This document shows, in pieces, positions 1 to 8,713 of a stretch of DNA of 64,000 nucleotides. Each line of letters begins with the position of its first letter. Position 1 is the stretch's first letter. The position numbers were made by a program, and so were the translations under genes. The notes under the pieces are model-generated. The model was not told where the DNA came from and searched no databases. It worked only from the letters and a program-made list of their open reading frames with translations. Source of the stretch: Pseudomonas sp. Irchel 3A7 (GTDB lineage Bacteria; Pseudomonadota; Gammaproteobacteria; Pseudomonadales; Pseudomonadaceae); contig NZ_FYED01000012.1 in the NCBI RefSeq assembly GCF_900187565.1, forward strand, positions 186,001 through 250,000. The letters run 5' to 3'.

Positions 1-193
1 ATGCGGCGATCAGTCGATCGCCTTCGACATGCAGCAAATGTTCAGGCTGCCAACCGGAATGGGGACCGACGCTACCACTGTCCTCCAGCGCGCTGAGGAA
101 TGCGTGGCACAGAAACGGCTGATTCTCGGGCACCAGGGCGTCCCACGTGTGCGGGACGATTTCGGACAGACTTTGCAGGCGTTGCAACGGCAT
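1..193 (-). CDS. GNAT-family (DUF482-like) N-acyltransferase, N-terminal part only
   Basis: The gene runs off the left edge; only the first 64 codons are visible. The peptide contains QPFLCHAFLSALEDSGSV and PHSGWQPEHLL, which I recognise as the start of the DUF482/peptidogalycan-type GNAT proteins common in pseudomonads. The substrate of that family is not firmly known. The start at 193 is chosen because GAGG lies 6 bases upstream. An ATG at 199 in the same frame would put the GAGG directly against the start codon. It is divergent from the porin gene, with about 280 bases between them in which I see no further gene. Confidence 0.75.
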   Translation of the reverse strand, partial: MPLQRLQSLSEIVPHTWDALVPENQPFLCHAFLSALEDSGSVGPHSGWQPEHLLHVEGDRLIAA

Positions 194-476
194 CACCATC
201 CTCACTCATTCATGGCGTGAAAGCCTCGCGAGTATCGCGCATCGCCATCCATTGCACACGATCAAATCGACGACAGCGCTCTAGCTCAATAGTTCGCGAA
301 GACTTCGTATCGTCATCGACATGCCATCACATTGCCACCGCCCTGTCATAAACCGTCGCGATACTGGCGCCTGTTTTTAGAGCGCCGGGTTATAGCCCGG
401 CCACTGTTTTCCGTCCATCAATGGTCGGTTGTGCCCGGGATGGCTCAGTCATCCACTCTCATCTTCGGAGATTGAT

Positions 477-1802
477 ATGCGTCTTGCTTCCACGAAAACT
501 GCGGCAGCCCTGTGTGGTGGTCTGTTGCTGGCCATGAGTGTTCCTGCCAGCGCCGCAGTCGACGCCAAACTGCTCGACATGCTCAAGGCTAACGGCTCGA
601 TTACCAACGCGCAGTACAGCGAACTGCAAGCTGAGCTGGCCAGGGATCAGAAAGAACAGCAAATCGCCCGCCAGGCTCAGCAAGAGACCAACGAGCAGAT
701 CGCGGCCACCGCGAAGAAAACCAACGAACTGAGCACCTTCGACCAGAAACTGGCCTGGGCCGCCAAGACCCAATTCAAGGGCGACGTGCGTTTCCGTCAG
801 GAAACCATCAAGAACGACGGCGTCTCCAACAACAAAGACTCGGATCGCCAACGCATTCGTGCCCGTCTGGGTGCCTACACCGAGATCAACTCCCAGGTCG
901 ACACCGGTATCCGTATCGCCACCGGCAGCAGCGACGACGCCCGCTCCACCAACCAGGACCTGAACAACTACTTCGACAAGAAGCAGATCTGGCTGGACCA
1001 GGGCTACGTGGACTACCACCCCGACGCCATCAAGAACCTGCACCTGATCGGCGGCAAGATGCCACAACCATGGGTAAGCATGGGCGACATCATCTGGGAT
1101 AGCGACATCAACCCGGAAGGTCTGGCAGTCACTTACAAATACCCGTTGGGCGGCTCCACCGAGTTGTTCGGTAGCGCCGGTCACTACACCCTCAAGGACA
1201 ACGTCGACGGCGAAGGCGTGCAGTTCAAGCACGACCTGCGTCTTTACGCCGGCCAGTTGGGCGCACGCTTCGCCATCACCGACAACCTGAAAATGACGTT
1301 GGGTGGCAGCATCTACGCCTACGACAACGACCAGGACAGCGCCTGCCCTACCTCCGGCACCGTCACCGCGCCATGCGCACTGGCCGTCAACGGCAACAGC
1401 CCGGGCGAGCAGTTCAAACTGTACGAAGGCTTTGGTCAGATCGACATCGGCGGCCTGCCAATGCCGCTGTCGTTGTACGGTCAAGTCGTCAACAACGACG
1501 ATGCCAGCAACGACCAGGACATGGGCTGGCTGGCCGGTGTCAAAACCAAGGTCTATGGCTTCGGTCTGGATTACAACTACCGCGATGTACAGCGTAACGC
1601 CGTTGTGGGTGCGTTCACCGACTCCGACTTCGCCAACGGCTTCACCGGTTCGCGCGGCAGCAAGCTGAAAGTGAGCTACGAGCTGGACAAGAACTTCACC
1701 CTGGGTGCGACGTACTTCATGGCGAACTCCGACTACACCAACGCCACCCTCAAGGATTCGGACATCAACACCCTGCAACTGGATGCCGAAGCCAAGTTCT
1801 GA
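477..1802 (+). CDS. putative outer-membrane porin (Porin_5-like)
   Basis: The predicted precursor is 441 residues. Residues 1-26 form a Sec signal peptide ending ASA. A short coiled, Gln/Glu-rich segment follows (about 35-80, with SITNAQYSELQAELARDQ), then alternating beta-strand-like sequence ending in Phe (AEAKF), as expected of a BamA-dependent outer-membrane barrel. This fits the 'putative porin' family of Pseudomonas. It is not OprD and shows no OprP-like arginine ladder that I can identify, so the substrate is unknown. The ATG at 477 follows CGGAG at 466-470. An in-frame TTG at 429 would put extra residues before the signal peptide and is rejected. A terminator follows at once, so it is monocistronic. 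Confidence 0.85.
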   Translation: MRLASTKTAAALCGGLLLAMSVPASAAVDAKLLDMLKANGSITNAQYSELQAELARDQKEQQIARQAQQETNEQIAATAKKTNELSTFDQKLAWAAKTQFKGDVRFRQETIKNDGVSNNKDSDRQRIRARLGAYTEINSQVDTGIRIATGSSDDARSTNQDLNNYFDKKQIWLDQGYVDYHPDAIKNLHLIGGKMPQPWVSMGDIIWDSDINPEGLAVTYKYPLGGSTELFGSAGHYTLKDNVDGEGVQFKHDLRLYAGQLGARFAITDNLKMTLGGSIYAYDNDQDSACPTSGTVTAPCALAVNGNSPGEQFKLYEGFGQIDIGGLPMPLSLYGQVVNNDDASNDQDMGWLAGVKTKVYGFGLDYNYRDVQRNAVVGAFTDSDFANGFTGSRGSKLKVSYELDKNFTLGATYFMANSDYTNATLKDSDINTLQLDAEAKF

Positions 1803-1819
1803 TTGACCCCGCTACACGA

Positions 1820-1848
1820 CTCGGGCAAGGAAGCCCGAGCCGCTTTTA
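1820..1848 (+). terminator. rho-independent terminator of the porin gene
   Basis: Stem CTCGGGC / GCCCGAG with a 6-base loop, followed by CCGCTTTT, beginning 18 bases after the porin stop codon. The T-tract is short, so the terminator is moderate in strength. Confidence 0.7.
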
Positions 1849-1937
1849 CAGCCTGGCGTTGGTCTGACGGTCCCCATCATCCGTCCGCCGGACCAACGCG
1901 AGTCTGTATTCCTGCCCTCTCGCAATCCCTCCTCGAA

Positions 1938-2990
1938 TCAGCGACGGTCTTCGACCCGGGCCTGACTCTTGCTCCAGTCGGTCAACAAACTGTACGCCAC
2001 CGCCAGCAAAGTCGGACCGATGAACAATCCGATGAAACCGAACGCGATCAAACCGCCAAACACCCCCAGCAGCACGATCACCAACGGCAAGTTCCCGCCG
2101 CGACTGATCAGGTACGGCTTGAGCACGTTGTCCACGCCGCTGATGATGAATGTGCCCCAGATCCCGAGGAACACCGCCATCCCGTACTCGCCTTGCCAGA
2201 CCAGCCAGGCCGTGGCCGGAATCCACACCAGCGGCGGCCCCATGGGAATCAGGCTGAGCAGGAACGTCACGATACCGAGTACCAGCGCCCCCGGCACCCC
2301 GGCAATCAGGAACCCGGTCAACGCCAATACCGCCTGGGCCGCCGCCGTGCCGATCACCCCGTTAACGACCCGCTGCACCGTGCCCGCCACCAGTTCGATG
2401 TAGTACCCTGCACGCTTGCCGATCAGGCGCTCCAGCAGGCTATGAACAAACGCCGCCAACCGTGGCCCGTCACGATAGAAAAAGAACACGAAGACAATGC
2501 TCAAGGTCAGTTCGAGAATGCCGCCGCCGATCTGCGCACTGCGCGCCAGCAACCAGTTACCGACCTGCCCGAAATAGGGCTTGAGTGACACCATCATCGC
2601 CGCACCCTGCTGGTCGATGCTGTTCCAGATCCCCATCAGACGCCCGCCCACCAACGGAATACCGCCCAGCCAGTCCGGCGCTTCCGGCAGGCCATCCATC
2701 TGCACATCCTTGATGAACGCCACGGCATCACGTACATGATCCGCCAGGTTGAATCCCAGCCACACCAGTGGCGCCGCCACCAGCACCATCCAGCCCACGG
2801 TCAACACTGCTGCCGCCAGGGACTCGCGACCATTGAGCCAGCGGGTCAGCAGGCGCATCAGCGGCCAACTGGCGAACGCCAGCACCGCCCCCCAGAATAG
2901 CGCCGACCAGAACGGTGCCATCACCCAGAAGCTCGCGCCAAACAGCACCAGGAGCAGGATCTGCACCAACAGCCGATCGTTATTGATCAT
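1938..2990 (-). CDS. AI-2E family (PerM/YdiK-type) inner-membrane transporter
   Basis: A 350-residue polytopic membrane protein. Paired hydrophobic segments lie at about 8-38 and 60-90. A long soluble insert (about 95-150) follows, then a hydrophobic C-terminal half rich in GIVTFLLSLIPMGPPLVWIPA and the family-typical FGFIGLFIGPTLLAVAYSLL near the end. Family members are linked to autoinducer-2 export or Na+/H+ antiport, but most are uncharacterised and the substrate here is unknown. The start ATG at 2990 gives MINNDRLLVQ, typical of the pseudomonad proteins. It is convergent with the porin and lies 70 bases downstream of the DUF4892 gene, so it could be read from the same leftward transcript. 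Confidence 0.85.
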   Translation of the reverse strand: MINNDRLLVQILLLVLFGASFWVMAPFWSALFWGAVLAFASWPLMRLLTRWLNGRESLAAAVLTVGWMVLVAAPLVWLGFNLADHVRDAVAFIKDVQMDGLPEAPDWLGGIPLVGGRLMGIWNSIDQQGAAMMVSLKPYFGQVGNWLLARSAQIGGGILELTLSIVFVFFFYRDGPRLAAFVHSLLERLIGKRAGYYIELVAGTVQRVVNGVIGTAAAQAVLALTGFLIAGVPGALVLGIVTFLLSLIPMGPPLVWIPATAWLVWQGEYGMAVFLGIWGTFIISGVDNVLKPYLISRGGNLPLVIVLLGVFGGLIAFGFIGLFIGPTLLAVAYSLLTDWSKSQARVEDRR

Positions 2991-3060
2991 TTGAAATCTC
3001 GAATAAATCAGTCAGCAAAAGAGTAGGCGAACGCTTCGATACGCGTTCGCCCGATAAAGC

Positions 3061-3879
3061 TTATCGCAACAGTTGGATGTGCAGGCCAGAGCCTTCGATG
3101 CTACCGGTTTCCAGTCGCGCGGCACGCACGCCCTGTTCGATCAGCGCCTGACGCCAGGCTTCGGCAGTCGGACCGGAAACACTGACCCTCAGCGTCGTGT
3201 CCAGGTTCAAGCCACGGGAGATCAAGCGCAACCAGGTGTCATCGGGTGCACTGGTCAGCTTGGGGAAGTCGAGTTCGCCAGTGCTTTTGAGTTCACGCAG
3301 CAAAGTCGCGGACGTCGGCCGCAAATCGCCCAGAGGTGCCGCGGCCTCGAACTGTTCGACATGCAGATAAGCTTTGCGATTGCCGCGCGTGATGCTGTAG
3401 AGCGCAACCAGCGTGTTGTCCTTCGGCGCCGCCAGACGCAACAGCAGGTACGCCTGCTCATTATCCGAGCCATAGAGCTTGGCGTTGCCAAACACCTCAT
3501 TGGCCCACAGGCTGCTTTCGCCGCAATCGCGGGCCTGGCACCAGAACAGCAACTGGGCGTCCTGCTTCTGCAAGGCTTCGCGGGCAGCGGTGAAAGCTTG
3601 CGTCGCCGAATGCTCCGGTGGCAGTTCATAAGTCACCGAGGTGGCGTTGCCACGGGCGCTGACCTGGCCATCGAAGCGCAACTGGCCGCTGATCTTGCGG
3701 ATCGAACCCAGGGGATAAATCCGCTCAAGTTCGGTCGCCGGGCGATAGTCGACGATTTGCGCATCGACCATGCGCGGCACGATCGGCAGGTCCTGACTGC
3801 CTGGAATATCAGCGGCAAACAACAAGGGACTGAAACTGCACAGCGCCAGCAGACTGAGAGAACGCATCGATAGACTCAT
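3061..3879 (-). CDS. DUF4892 domain-containing secreted protein
   Basis: A 272-residue protein with a signal peptide at residues 1-22 (ending LLFAA) and no membrane segment afterwards, so probably periplasmic. The N-terminal DIPGSQDLPIVPRMVDAQIV, the YRPATELERIYPLGSIRKISG segment and the paired cysteines of FWCQARDCGESSLWANEVFG are recognisable DUF4892 features. These proteins have an OmpA-like C-terminal half but no known function. It is the last gene of a leftward operon and overlaps the upstream GST gene by 4 bases, so the two are translationally coupled. Confidence 0.85.
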   Translation of the reverse strand: MSLSMRSLSLLALCSFSPLLFAADIPGSQDLPIVPRMVDAQIVDYRPATELERIYPLGSIRKISGQLRFDGQVSARGNATSVTYELPPEHSATQAFTAAREALQKQDAQLLFWCQARDCGESSLWANEVFGNAKLYGSDNEQAYLLLRLAAPKDNTLVALYSITRGNRKAYLHVEQFEAAAPLGDLRPTSATLLRELKSTGELDFPKLTSAPDDTWLRLISRGLNLDTTLRVSVSGPTAEAWRQALIEQGVRAARLETGSIEGSGLHIQLLR

Positions 3880-4535
3880 CGGATCAGCATGGCCTGGGCA
3901 CCCTTGACGACGCTTTCGTCATCGGTGCGTTCAGGAATCAGCAACCCGCGCTGCACCGCCGGCCGCGCCTCCATGGTTGCCATCCAGCGCTGCAACGCCG
4001 TCAGGCCATCCACCGGAACACCGGACCACTCGTAGCCACGCACCCAGGGGAACGTCGCAATATCGGCAATGCTGTACTCGCCGGCAAGATACTCAACGTC
4101 TTGCAGACGCGTATCGAGCACTTCGTAGAGGCGCCGGGTTTCATGTTGATAGCGGTCGATGGCGCCCTGGAGTTTTTCCGGGAAGTAACGGAAAAACACG
4201 TTGGCCTGCCCCTGCATCGGGCCGATCCCGCCCATCTGGAACATCAGCCACTGCAACGCCACCGAGCGCCCCTTGGGGTCGGCGGGCAACAGTTTGCCGG
4301 TCATTTCAGCGAGGTAAATCAGGATGGCGCCGGATTCGAACACGGCGAAATCGCCGTTGGCGCGGTCGACAATCGCCGGAATCCGGCCGTTGGGGTTGAT
4401 CTTGAGGAAGTCCGGGGACTTCTGTTCCTTTTTGTCGAAACTCAAGGCGTGCACCGTATAAGGCAAGCCGAGTTCCTCGAGCACGATAGAGACCTTGTGG
4501 CCATTCGGGGTCGCAGCGGTGTACAGATCTATCAT
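3876..4535 (-). CDS. glutathione S-transferase family protein (YfcG/Ure2p-like)
   Basis: A 219-residue cytosolic GST. The N-terminal thioredoxin-like domain is residues 1-80 (MIDLYTAATPNGHKVSIVLEELGL; NPNGRIPAIVD with the cis-Pro; a Glu-Ser pair at FESGAILIYLAE that contacts glutathione). A helical C-terminal domain follows (YSIADIATFPWVRGYEW). This arrangement matches the YfcG/Ure2p-like subgroup, several of which have disulfide-bond oxidoreductase rather than transferase activity. The ATG at 4535 follows GGGAGA. An upstream in-frame start would add 18 residues without family resemblance. It lies 50 bases downstream of a hydrolase gene. Confidence 0.88.
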   Translation of the reverse strand: MIDLYTAATPNGHKVSIVLEELGLPYTVHALSFDKKEQKSPDFLKINPNGRIPAIVDRANGDFAVFESGAILIYLAEMTGKLLPADPKGRSVALQWLMFQMGGIGPMQGQANVFFRYFPEKLQGAIDRYQHETRRLYEVLDTRLQDVEYLAGEYSIADIATFPWVRGYEWSGVPVDGLTALQRWMATMEARPAVQRGLLIPERTDDESVVKGAQAMLIR

Positions 4536-4585
4536 GGTTGTCTCCCATTTCAACCCGCCCAGCCTCGACAGTTGCCCGGCGCAAG

Positions 4586-5440
4586 TCAAGGAACGGCGAA
4601 AAACCGATTGAAACAGTCTGCGACAAGATCGGCACCGGACTCGTCATTCAGGTGCAAATGATGGCCACCTGGCAGCTGTTCACGGCTAAAGGGTAGACGC
4701 TCCAGCAATTCGGGGTGTTTGGCGAGCATGCCGTCGGCAGCCACCACCAGTTTTGCAGGACAACTGATGCGCTGGACGAAGGCCATGGCCTGTTCAGTGG
4801 TCAGGCGTAGCGGCGATGGCAGTGTGAGACGGTTGTCGGTGCGCCAGGTGTAACCTCCCGGCACCGGCATCAAGCCGCGCTGGGCCAGTAACTCCGCGGC
4901 TTCGCGACTGACCGCCACCAAGCCCTTCATGCGCGCCTCGATGGCCCGTTCGAGCGTGTTGTAGACCGGTTTGCGTTTTCCCCGCAAATCCAGCTGCGCC
5001 TGCAGGGCCATGCCCATGCGTTCGGCAGCATTTTCGCCTTTGTCTGTAGGAGGAATGACGCCGTCGATCAACGCCAGATGTGTGACCCGATCCGGCAGCG
5101 AACCGGCGATGATCAAGGAAGCGATCGCCCCCATGGAATGCCCCATCAGCGCAAATCGGCGCAAGCCAAGCTGTTCGGCGACTTGCAGCACATCGTGTGC
5201 GTAGTCCCACATGGCGTAGCCGGCGCCGCTCGGGCGATGCCCGGAATGACCGTGACCGGCCATGTCCAGGGCAATGATGCGCAGGCCTTTGAGCTTCGGT
5301 GCCAGCCGGGCGAAACTGTTGGCGTTGTCGAGCCAGCCGTGCAAGGCAATCACCGGCAAACCGTCTTCGGGACCGAACAGGTGTGCCGCCAGCTCGATGT
5401 GCGGCAGGCTCAGGCGAACCTCTTCGACGACGCTGCTCAT
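4586..5440 (-). CDS. alpha/beta-fold hydrolase
   Basis: A 284-residue cytosolic alpha/beta hydrolase. The oxyanion-hole strand is ALHGWLDNANSF (about 32-43). The nucleophile elbow is GHSMGA with Ser102. A cap region covers about 130-200, and the likely catalytic His lies in PGGHHLHLND near the C-terminus. The HGWLDN and DMAGHGHSGHRP motifs resemble the serine-hydrolase/MhpC-like group; the substrate cannot be told. It overlaps the upstream paralogous hydrolase by 4 bases (ATGA), so both are made from one message. Confidence 0.85.
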   Translation of the reverse strand: MSSVVEEVRLSLPHIELAAHLFGPEDGLPVIALHGWLDNANSFARLAPKLKGLRIIALDMAGHGHSGHRPSGAGYAMWDYAHDVLQVAEQLGLRRFALMGHSMGAIASLIIAGSLPDRVTHLALIDGVIPPTDKGENAAERMGMALQAQLDLRGKRKPVYNTLERAIEARMKGLVAVSREAAELLAQRGLMPVPGGYTWRTDNRLTLPSPLRLTTEQAMAFVQRISCPAKLVVAADGMLAKHPELLERLPFSREQLPGGHHLHLNDESGADLVADCFNRFFAVP

Positions 5441-6240
5441 GCGCAGTCCTGTTGGCGACCGTCCCAGCGACTGAACAGGTTCTTCAACATCGCGGCAGTA
5501 TCCTGAGGGCGTTCGAGGGGAAACATATGACCACCGGGCATGGTCAGGGCTTCGCCGAGCGGCATGCGCCCGACCGAACTGGCGTGATGACGCATCACCA
5601 CCCTGCTCTTGTGCCCGCGAACCACCGCCAGCGGCACTTTCAACTGCCGGGCACGGCCCGGGCTGGTGTGGGGCACGCCCCGATAGATGCTGATTTCCGT
5701 GGCCGGATCGAAGCGCAGGCGCAGCTTGTCGCCAACCTGCTGCAAACCGTATTGCAGGTAAGCATCGAAACAGTCCGGGTCGAAACCGCGAAACAGGGTT
5801 TTACCGGCGAAATAGCGACGGGCGCTTTCGAGGTCGGCGAATTCTTCGCGTCGTCCCAGCGTACGGCCAGCGGGCGTCAGCTTGTCGATGAAGCCCAAGC
5901 GCTTGGCGGCACGGATCACCCACTGATCGGCACGGGTCAATACCGGCGAATCGAGCATCACCACCCCGCGATACAGCTCGGGGCAACGCAACGCGGCATG
6001 CAGGTGCAGCACACCACCGAAGGAATGGCCGACGCCCCACACCGGTTCGGCTTGCTGGCGCAGGTGATGGATCAGCTCATCCACCAGGTTGTACCAATTG
6101 TCGTCCGCCGGGAAACGCGGGTCATGGGCGTGCTGCTCCAGATGCGTCACCTGATACTCGGGCGCCAGCGCCGCGAACAACTTGCCGTAGGTGCCCGAAG
6201 GGAATCCATTGGCATGGGCGAAAAATATCTGTTGCGACAT
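5437..6240 (-). CDS. alpha/beta-fold hydrolase (second of a pair)
   Basis: A 267-residue alpha/beta hydrolase. It starts with MSQQIFFAHANGFPSGTYG, carries the nucleophile elbow GVGHSFGG (Ser73) and places its probable catalytic His in MPGGHMFPLE. Sequence similarity to the following hydrolase is low apart from the fold. The start at 6240 is chosen because family members begin MSQQ; in-frame ATGs further upstream lack any better ribosome binding site. It is the first gene of the run hydrolase-hydrolase-GST-DUF4892. The substrate is unknown. Confidence 0.82.
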   Translation of the reverse strand: MSQQIFFAHANGFPSGTYGKLFAALAPEYQVTHLEQHAHDPRFPADDNWYNLVDELIHHLRQQAEPVWGVGHSFGGVLHLHAALRCPELYRGVVMLDSPVLTRADQWVIRAAKRLGFIDKLTPAGRTLGRREEFADLESARRYFAGKTLFRGFDPDCFDAYLQYGLQQVGDKLRLRFDPATEISIYRGVPHTSPGRARQLKVPLAVVRGHKSRVVMRHHASSVGRMPLGEALTMPGGHMFPLERPQDTAAMLKNLFSRWDGRQQDCA

Positions 6241-6358
6241 AACCGGCAAATCCATGAGCGAAAACAGGTGTTGATTGTCCGTAAGACCGCGTCCTGCGGC
6301 AATGACCGTAACTGACAGGAATGATGACAGTCCGGTCATGCGAATGCCGATCCTTGTA

Positions 6359-6460
6359 CTGTAGGAGCGAGCTCGCTCGCGATGGATTCAAGAACGCCGC
6401 GGGGTACCAGGCTCCCCGGGTTTTCGTTAACGACCATCGCGAGCAAGCTCGCTCCTACAG
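6359..6460. repeat. REPIN (inverted REP pair, GTAGGAGCGAGC type)
   Basis: Two REP elements in inverted orientation: CTGTAGGAGCGAGC at the left end and GCTCGCTCCTACAG at the right end, separated by about 50 bases of unrelated sequence. It lies between the divergently organised hydrolase operon promoter region and the thioesterase stop codon. Confidence 0.9.
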
Positions 6461-6471
6461 GGCTTCGTTGG

Positions 6472-6915
6472 TCAGCGCGCCGGCGGATTCTCACCCAACG
6501 GCACCACCGCCATGGTCAACCGCGAGACGCAACTGGCCTTGCCTTCGTCGCTGGTCAAACGGATATCCCAGACATGGGTCGTGCGGCCGATGTGGATCGG
6601 CCTGGCCACTGCCGTCACCCTTCCACTGCGCAGGCCGCGAAGATGGTTGGCGTTGATTTCCAGGCCCACGCAGTAAAACTTGCTGGAGTCGATGCACAGG
6701 AAACTGGCCATGGAACCGACGGTCTCGGCCAGCACCACCGAGGCACCGCCATGCAGCAAGCCGTAAGGCTGATGGGTGCGGTGATCGATGACCATGCTTG
6801 CGGTCAAAGAATCGTCATCGACGGCTTCGAAACGGATATCCAGCACTTCGCCGATGGTGTTTTTCTGGAAAGCATTCAACTGTTCGATGTTGGGAAGGGT
6901 GCGCCACAGACTCAT
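6472..6915 (-). CDS. hotdog-fold acyl-CoA thioesterase (PaaI/YdiI-like)
   Basis: A 147-residue single-hotdog protein. The motif HQPYGLLHGGASVVLAE contains the residues expected for a 4HBT thioesterase: His55-Gly-Gly and the catalytic carboxylate Glu64. The family hydrolyses acyl- or aryl-CoA thioesters in the cytosol. The start at 6915 gives MSLWRTLPNIEQLN. It lies 32 bases downstream of an acyl-CoA ligase gene on the same strand, so the pair probably forms one operon making and breaking CoA thioesters. Confidence 0.88.
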   Translation of the reverse strand: MSLWRTLPNIEQLNAFQKNTIGEVLDIRFEAVDDDSLTASMVIDHRTHQPYGLLHGGASVVLAETVGSMASFLCIDSSKFYCVGLEINANHLRGLRSGRVTAVARPIHIGRTTHVWDIRLTSDEGKASCVSRLTMAVVPLGENPPAR

Positions 6916-6947
6916 CGCCGATTTTCCTTGTTGGTTTTGTTCGTGTC

Positions 6948-8615
6948 TCAATCCTGCCACAGCACCACTTCGCTGCGCTCGCTCCATTCTTCGAAGCGGG
7001 CACCATAGGCCGCTTCGATCACATTGCGCTTGATCTTCAGGGTCGGCGTGAGGAAGCCGTTTTCCACGGCCCAACTGTCCTTGACCACCACCAGCCGCCG
7101 CAAGCGCTCGTGCTTATCAAGGGCCGCGTTGACCTCTTCCAGCAGTTTCTCCAGGCTCGAATGCAAGCCGGCGCGCGCCGTACCGCCCGCGTCCTGCTGC
7201 CCCACCGCAGACAGTACGCACAGGCCAAGCGGCGCACTCAAGCCGTCGCCGACCACACATACCTGCTCGATACGCGAATGCACCGCCAAGCGATTTTCGA
7301 TGGGTGCCGGCGCCACGTATTTGCCTTTGCTGGTCTTGAAGATTTCTTTCAGGCGCCCGGTCAGGCGCAGGTTGCCTTCAACGTCTTCTTCACCTTTGTC
7401 GCCGGTGCGCAGGAAACCGTCCTCGGTGATGGTCTCGGCGGTTTTCTGCGGATCCTTGAAGTACCCGAGCATGGTCGCGCCGCTGCGCACCTGTACCTCA
7501 CCCGACTCATCGATTCGTACTTCGACTTCCGGGCAGGGCTTGCCGATCCAGCCTTCCTTGTACTGACCCGGCAGGCAGATGTGCGAATAGCCGCAACTTT
7601 CGGTCATGCCGTAGACCTCCAGCACGTCGAGCCCAAGCTTCTGATACCAGCGCAACAACGTCAGCGGCACTGGCGCGGCGCCGGACAACGCCACGCGCAA
7701 GGCATCGAGCCCCAGCCCGGCGAGGACTTTGTGCCCGACGCGCTTGCCGATGATTGGCAGGCCAAGCAGGAAGTCGAGGCGTTTTGCCGCAATCTTGCTG
7801 TACACCCCCATCTGGAATTTGGTCCAGATGCGCGGCACACCAAACATCGCCGTCGGCCGGGCGCGCCGCAGATCGTCGAGGAAGGTGTCGAGACTTTCGG
7901 CAAAGAACACGGTTTGTCCAGTGTAGATCGACGCCAGTTCGACGAACATTCGCTCGGCAACATGACAAAGAGGCAGATAAGACAGCAGTCGGTCCGACTC
8001 ACTCAGGCCGAACAGCTGCGTGCCGCGGGTGGTGGCGAATCCCAGGGTGCCGAAGCTGTGCATCACCCCTTTGGGCATGCCGGTGGTGCCGGAGGTGTAG
8101 ATGATGGTCGCCAGTTGGTCGGCGCCGGGTTTCGGGTCGTCCTGGATCGGCGTGCTGTGTTGCAGATCGGCCCAGCTGAAATCGAAGTCGCCCGGTGGAT
8201 GCAACGGCAGGCTGATGGTCACCAGGTCCGGGCTGACCCCACGGGACATGCCGGACCAGTCATCGAGTTTGCCGATAAAGGCTAGCGCCGCTTCCGAATG
8301 TTCCAGCACCTGGGCCACGGACTCGGCGGTAAGGTTCGGGTACAGCGGCACCGAGACATGCCCGGCCATCCAGATCGCCAGGTCAGCAATGATCCAGTGC
8401 GCACAGTTTTTCGAGATCAGGGCGATGTGACTGCCCTGGGGCAGTTCCCGCGACCGCAGCCAGTGCGCCGCGCAGCGGGCCTGATGACCGACGTCGGCCC
8501 AGGTCAGTGTCTCGACCTGTCCGCCGCCGATGGGCTGGACCAGAAAGCGTTGACGGGGGTGACGGGCCTCACGCTCGTAGAACACGTCCAGCGGCAAACG
8601 GAAAGCAGCAGACAT
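6948..8615 (-). CDS. long-chain acyl-CoA synthetase-like AMP-binding protein
   Basis: A 555-residue adenylate-forming enzyme. The P-loop is IIYTSGTTGMPKGVMHSFGT (about 170-190). Downstream motifs are VYGMTESCGYS, the TGD core in FLRTGDKGEEDVEGNLRLTGRLKE and the C-terminal GKYVAPAPIEN. These define an ATP-dependent acyl-CoA ligase of the FAA1/long-chain type, which activates a carboxylic acid through an acyl-adenylate. Chain length is not predictable by eye. The start at 8615 follows AGGAG with good spacing; an upstream in-frame ATG would run through the palindromic operator. The next gene on the message is a hotdog thioesterase. Confidence 0.88.
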   Translation of the reverse strand: MSAAFRLPLDVFYEREARHPRQRFLVQPIGGGQVETLTWADVGHQARCAAHWLRSRELPQGSHIALISKNCAHWIIADLAIWMAGHVSVPLYPNLTAESVAQVLEHSEAALAFIGKLDDWSGMSRGVSPDLVTISLPLHPPGDFDFSWADLQHSTPIQDDPKPGADQLATIIYTSGTTGMPKGVMHSFGTLGFATTRGTQLFGLSESDRLLSYLPLCHVAERMFVELASIYTGQTVFFAESLDTFLDDLRRARPTAMFGVPRIWTKFQMGVYSKIAAKRLDFLLGLPIIGKRVGHKVLAGLGLDALRVALSGAAPVPLTLLRWYQKLGLDVLEVYGMTESCGYSHICLPGQYKEGWIGKPCPEVEVRIDESGEVQVRSGATMLGYFKDPQKTAETITEDGFLRTGDKGEEDVEGNLRLTGRLKEIFKTSKGKYVAPAPIENRLAVHSRIEQVCVVGDGLSAPLGLCVLSAVGQQDAGGTARAGLHSSLEKLLEEVNAALDKHERLRRLVVVKDSWAVENGFLTPTLKIKRNVIEAAYGARFEEWSERSEVVLWQD

Positions 8616-8650
8616 GCGACTCGCTCCTTTTTTTTGTTGTGGAGCAAGCG

Positions 8651-8680
8651 TAGCTAACCAAGCAAGTGCTTGGTTAGCTA
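8651..8680 (-). promoter_or_regulatory. perfect 14+2+14 palindrome, probable TetR-type operator
   Basis: Arms TAGCTAACCAAGCA and TGCTTGGTTAGCTA are perfect reverse complements around a 2-base AG centre. The palindrome lies 35 bases upstream of the acyl-CoA ligase start. A TTGAAA-like -35 sits about 20 bases further upstream on the same strand, so the palindrome would cover the -10/+1 region and act as a repressor site. No TetR gene is in the neighbourhood, so the regulator would act from elsewhere. Confidence 0.7.
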
Positions 8681-8713
8681 TTTCATACAATTTTTTTCAA
8701 ACACTGATCTCCC

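Noticed and set aside
343..361. CTGTCAT-containing sequence upstream of the porin gene, looking like a PhoB box
   Set aside because: Only the first half matches. The second half, 10 or 11 bases later, matches at 4 of 7 positions at best, and the porin is not recognisably OprO/OprP.
459..1778. Long open frame on the minus strand opposite the porin
   Set aside because: It mirrors the codon pattern of the porin gene in a GC-rich genome. The translation is Val/Gly/Arg-rich without any family, and there is no ribosome binding site.
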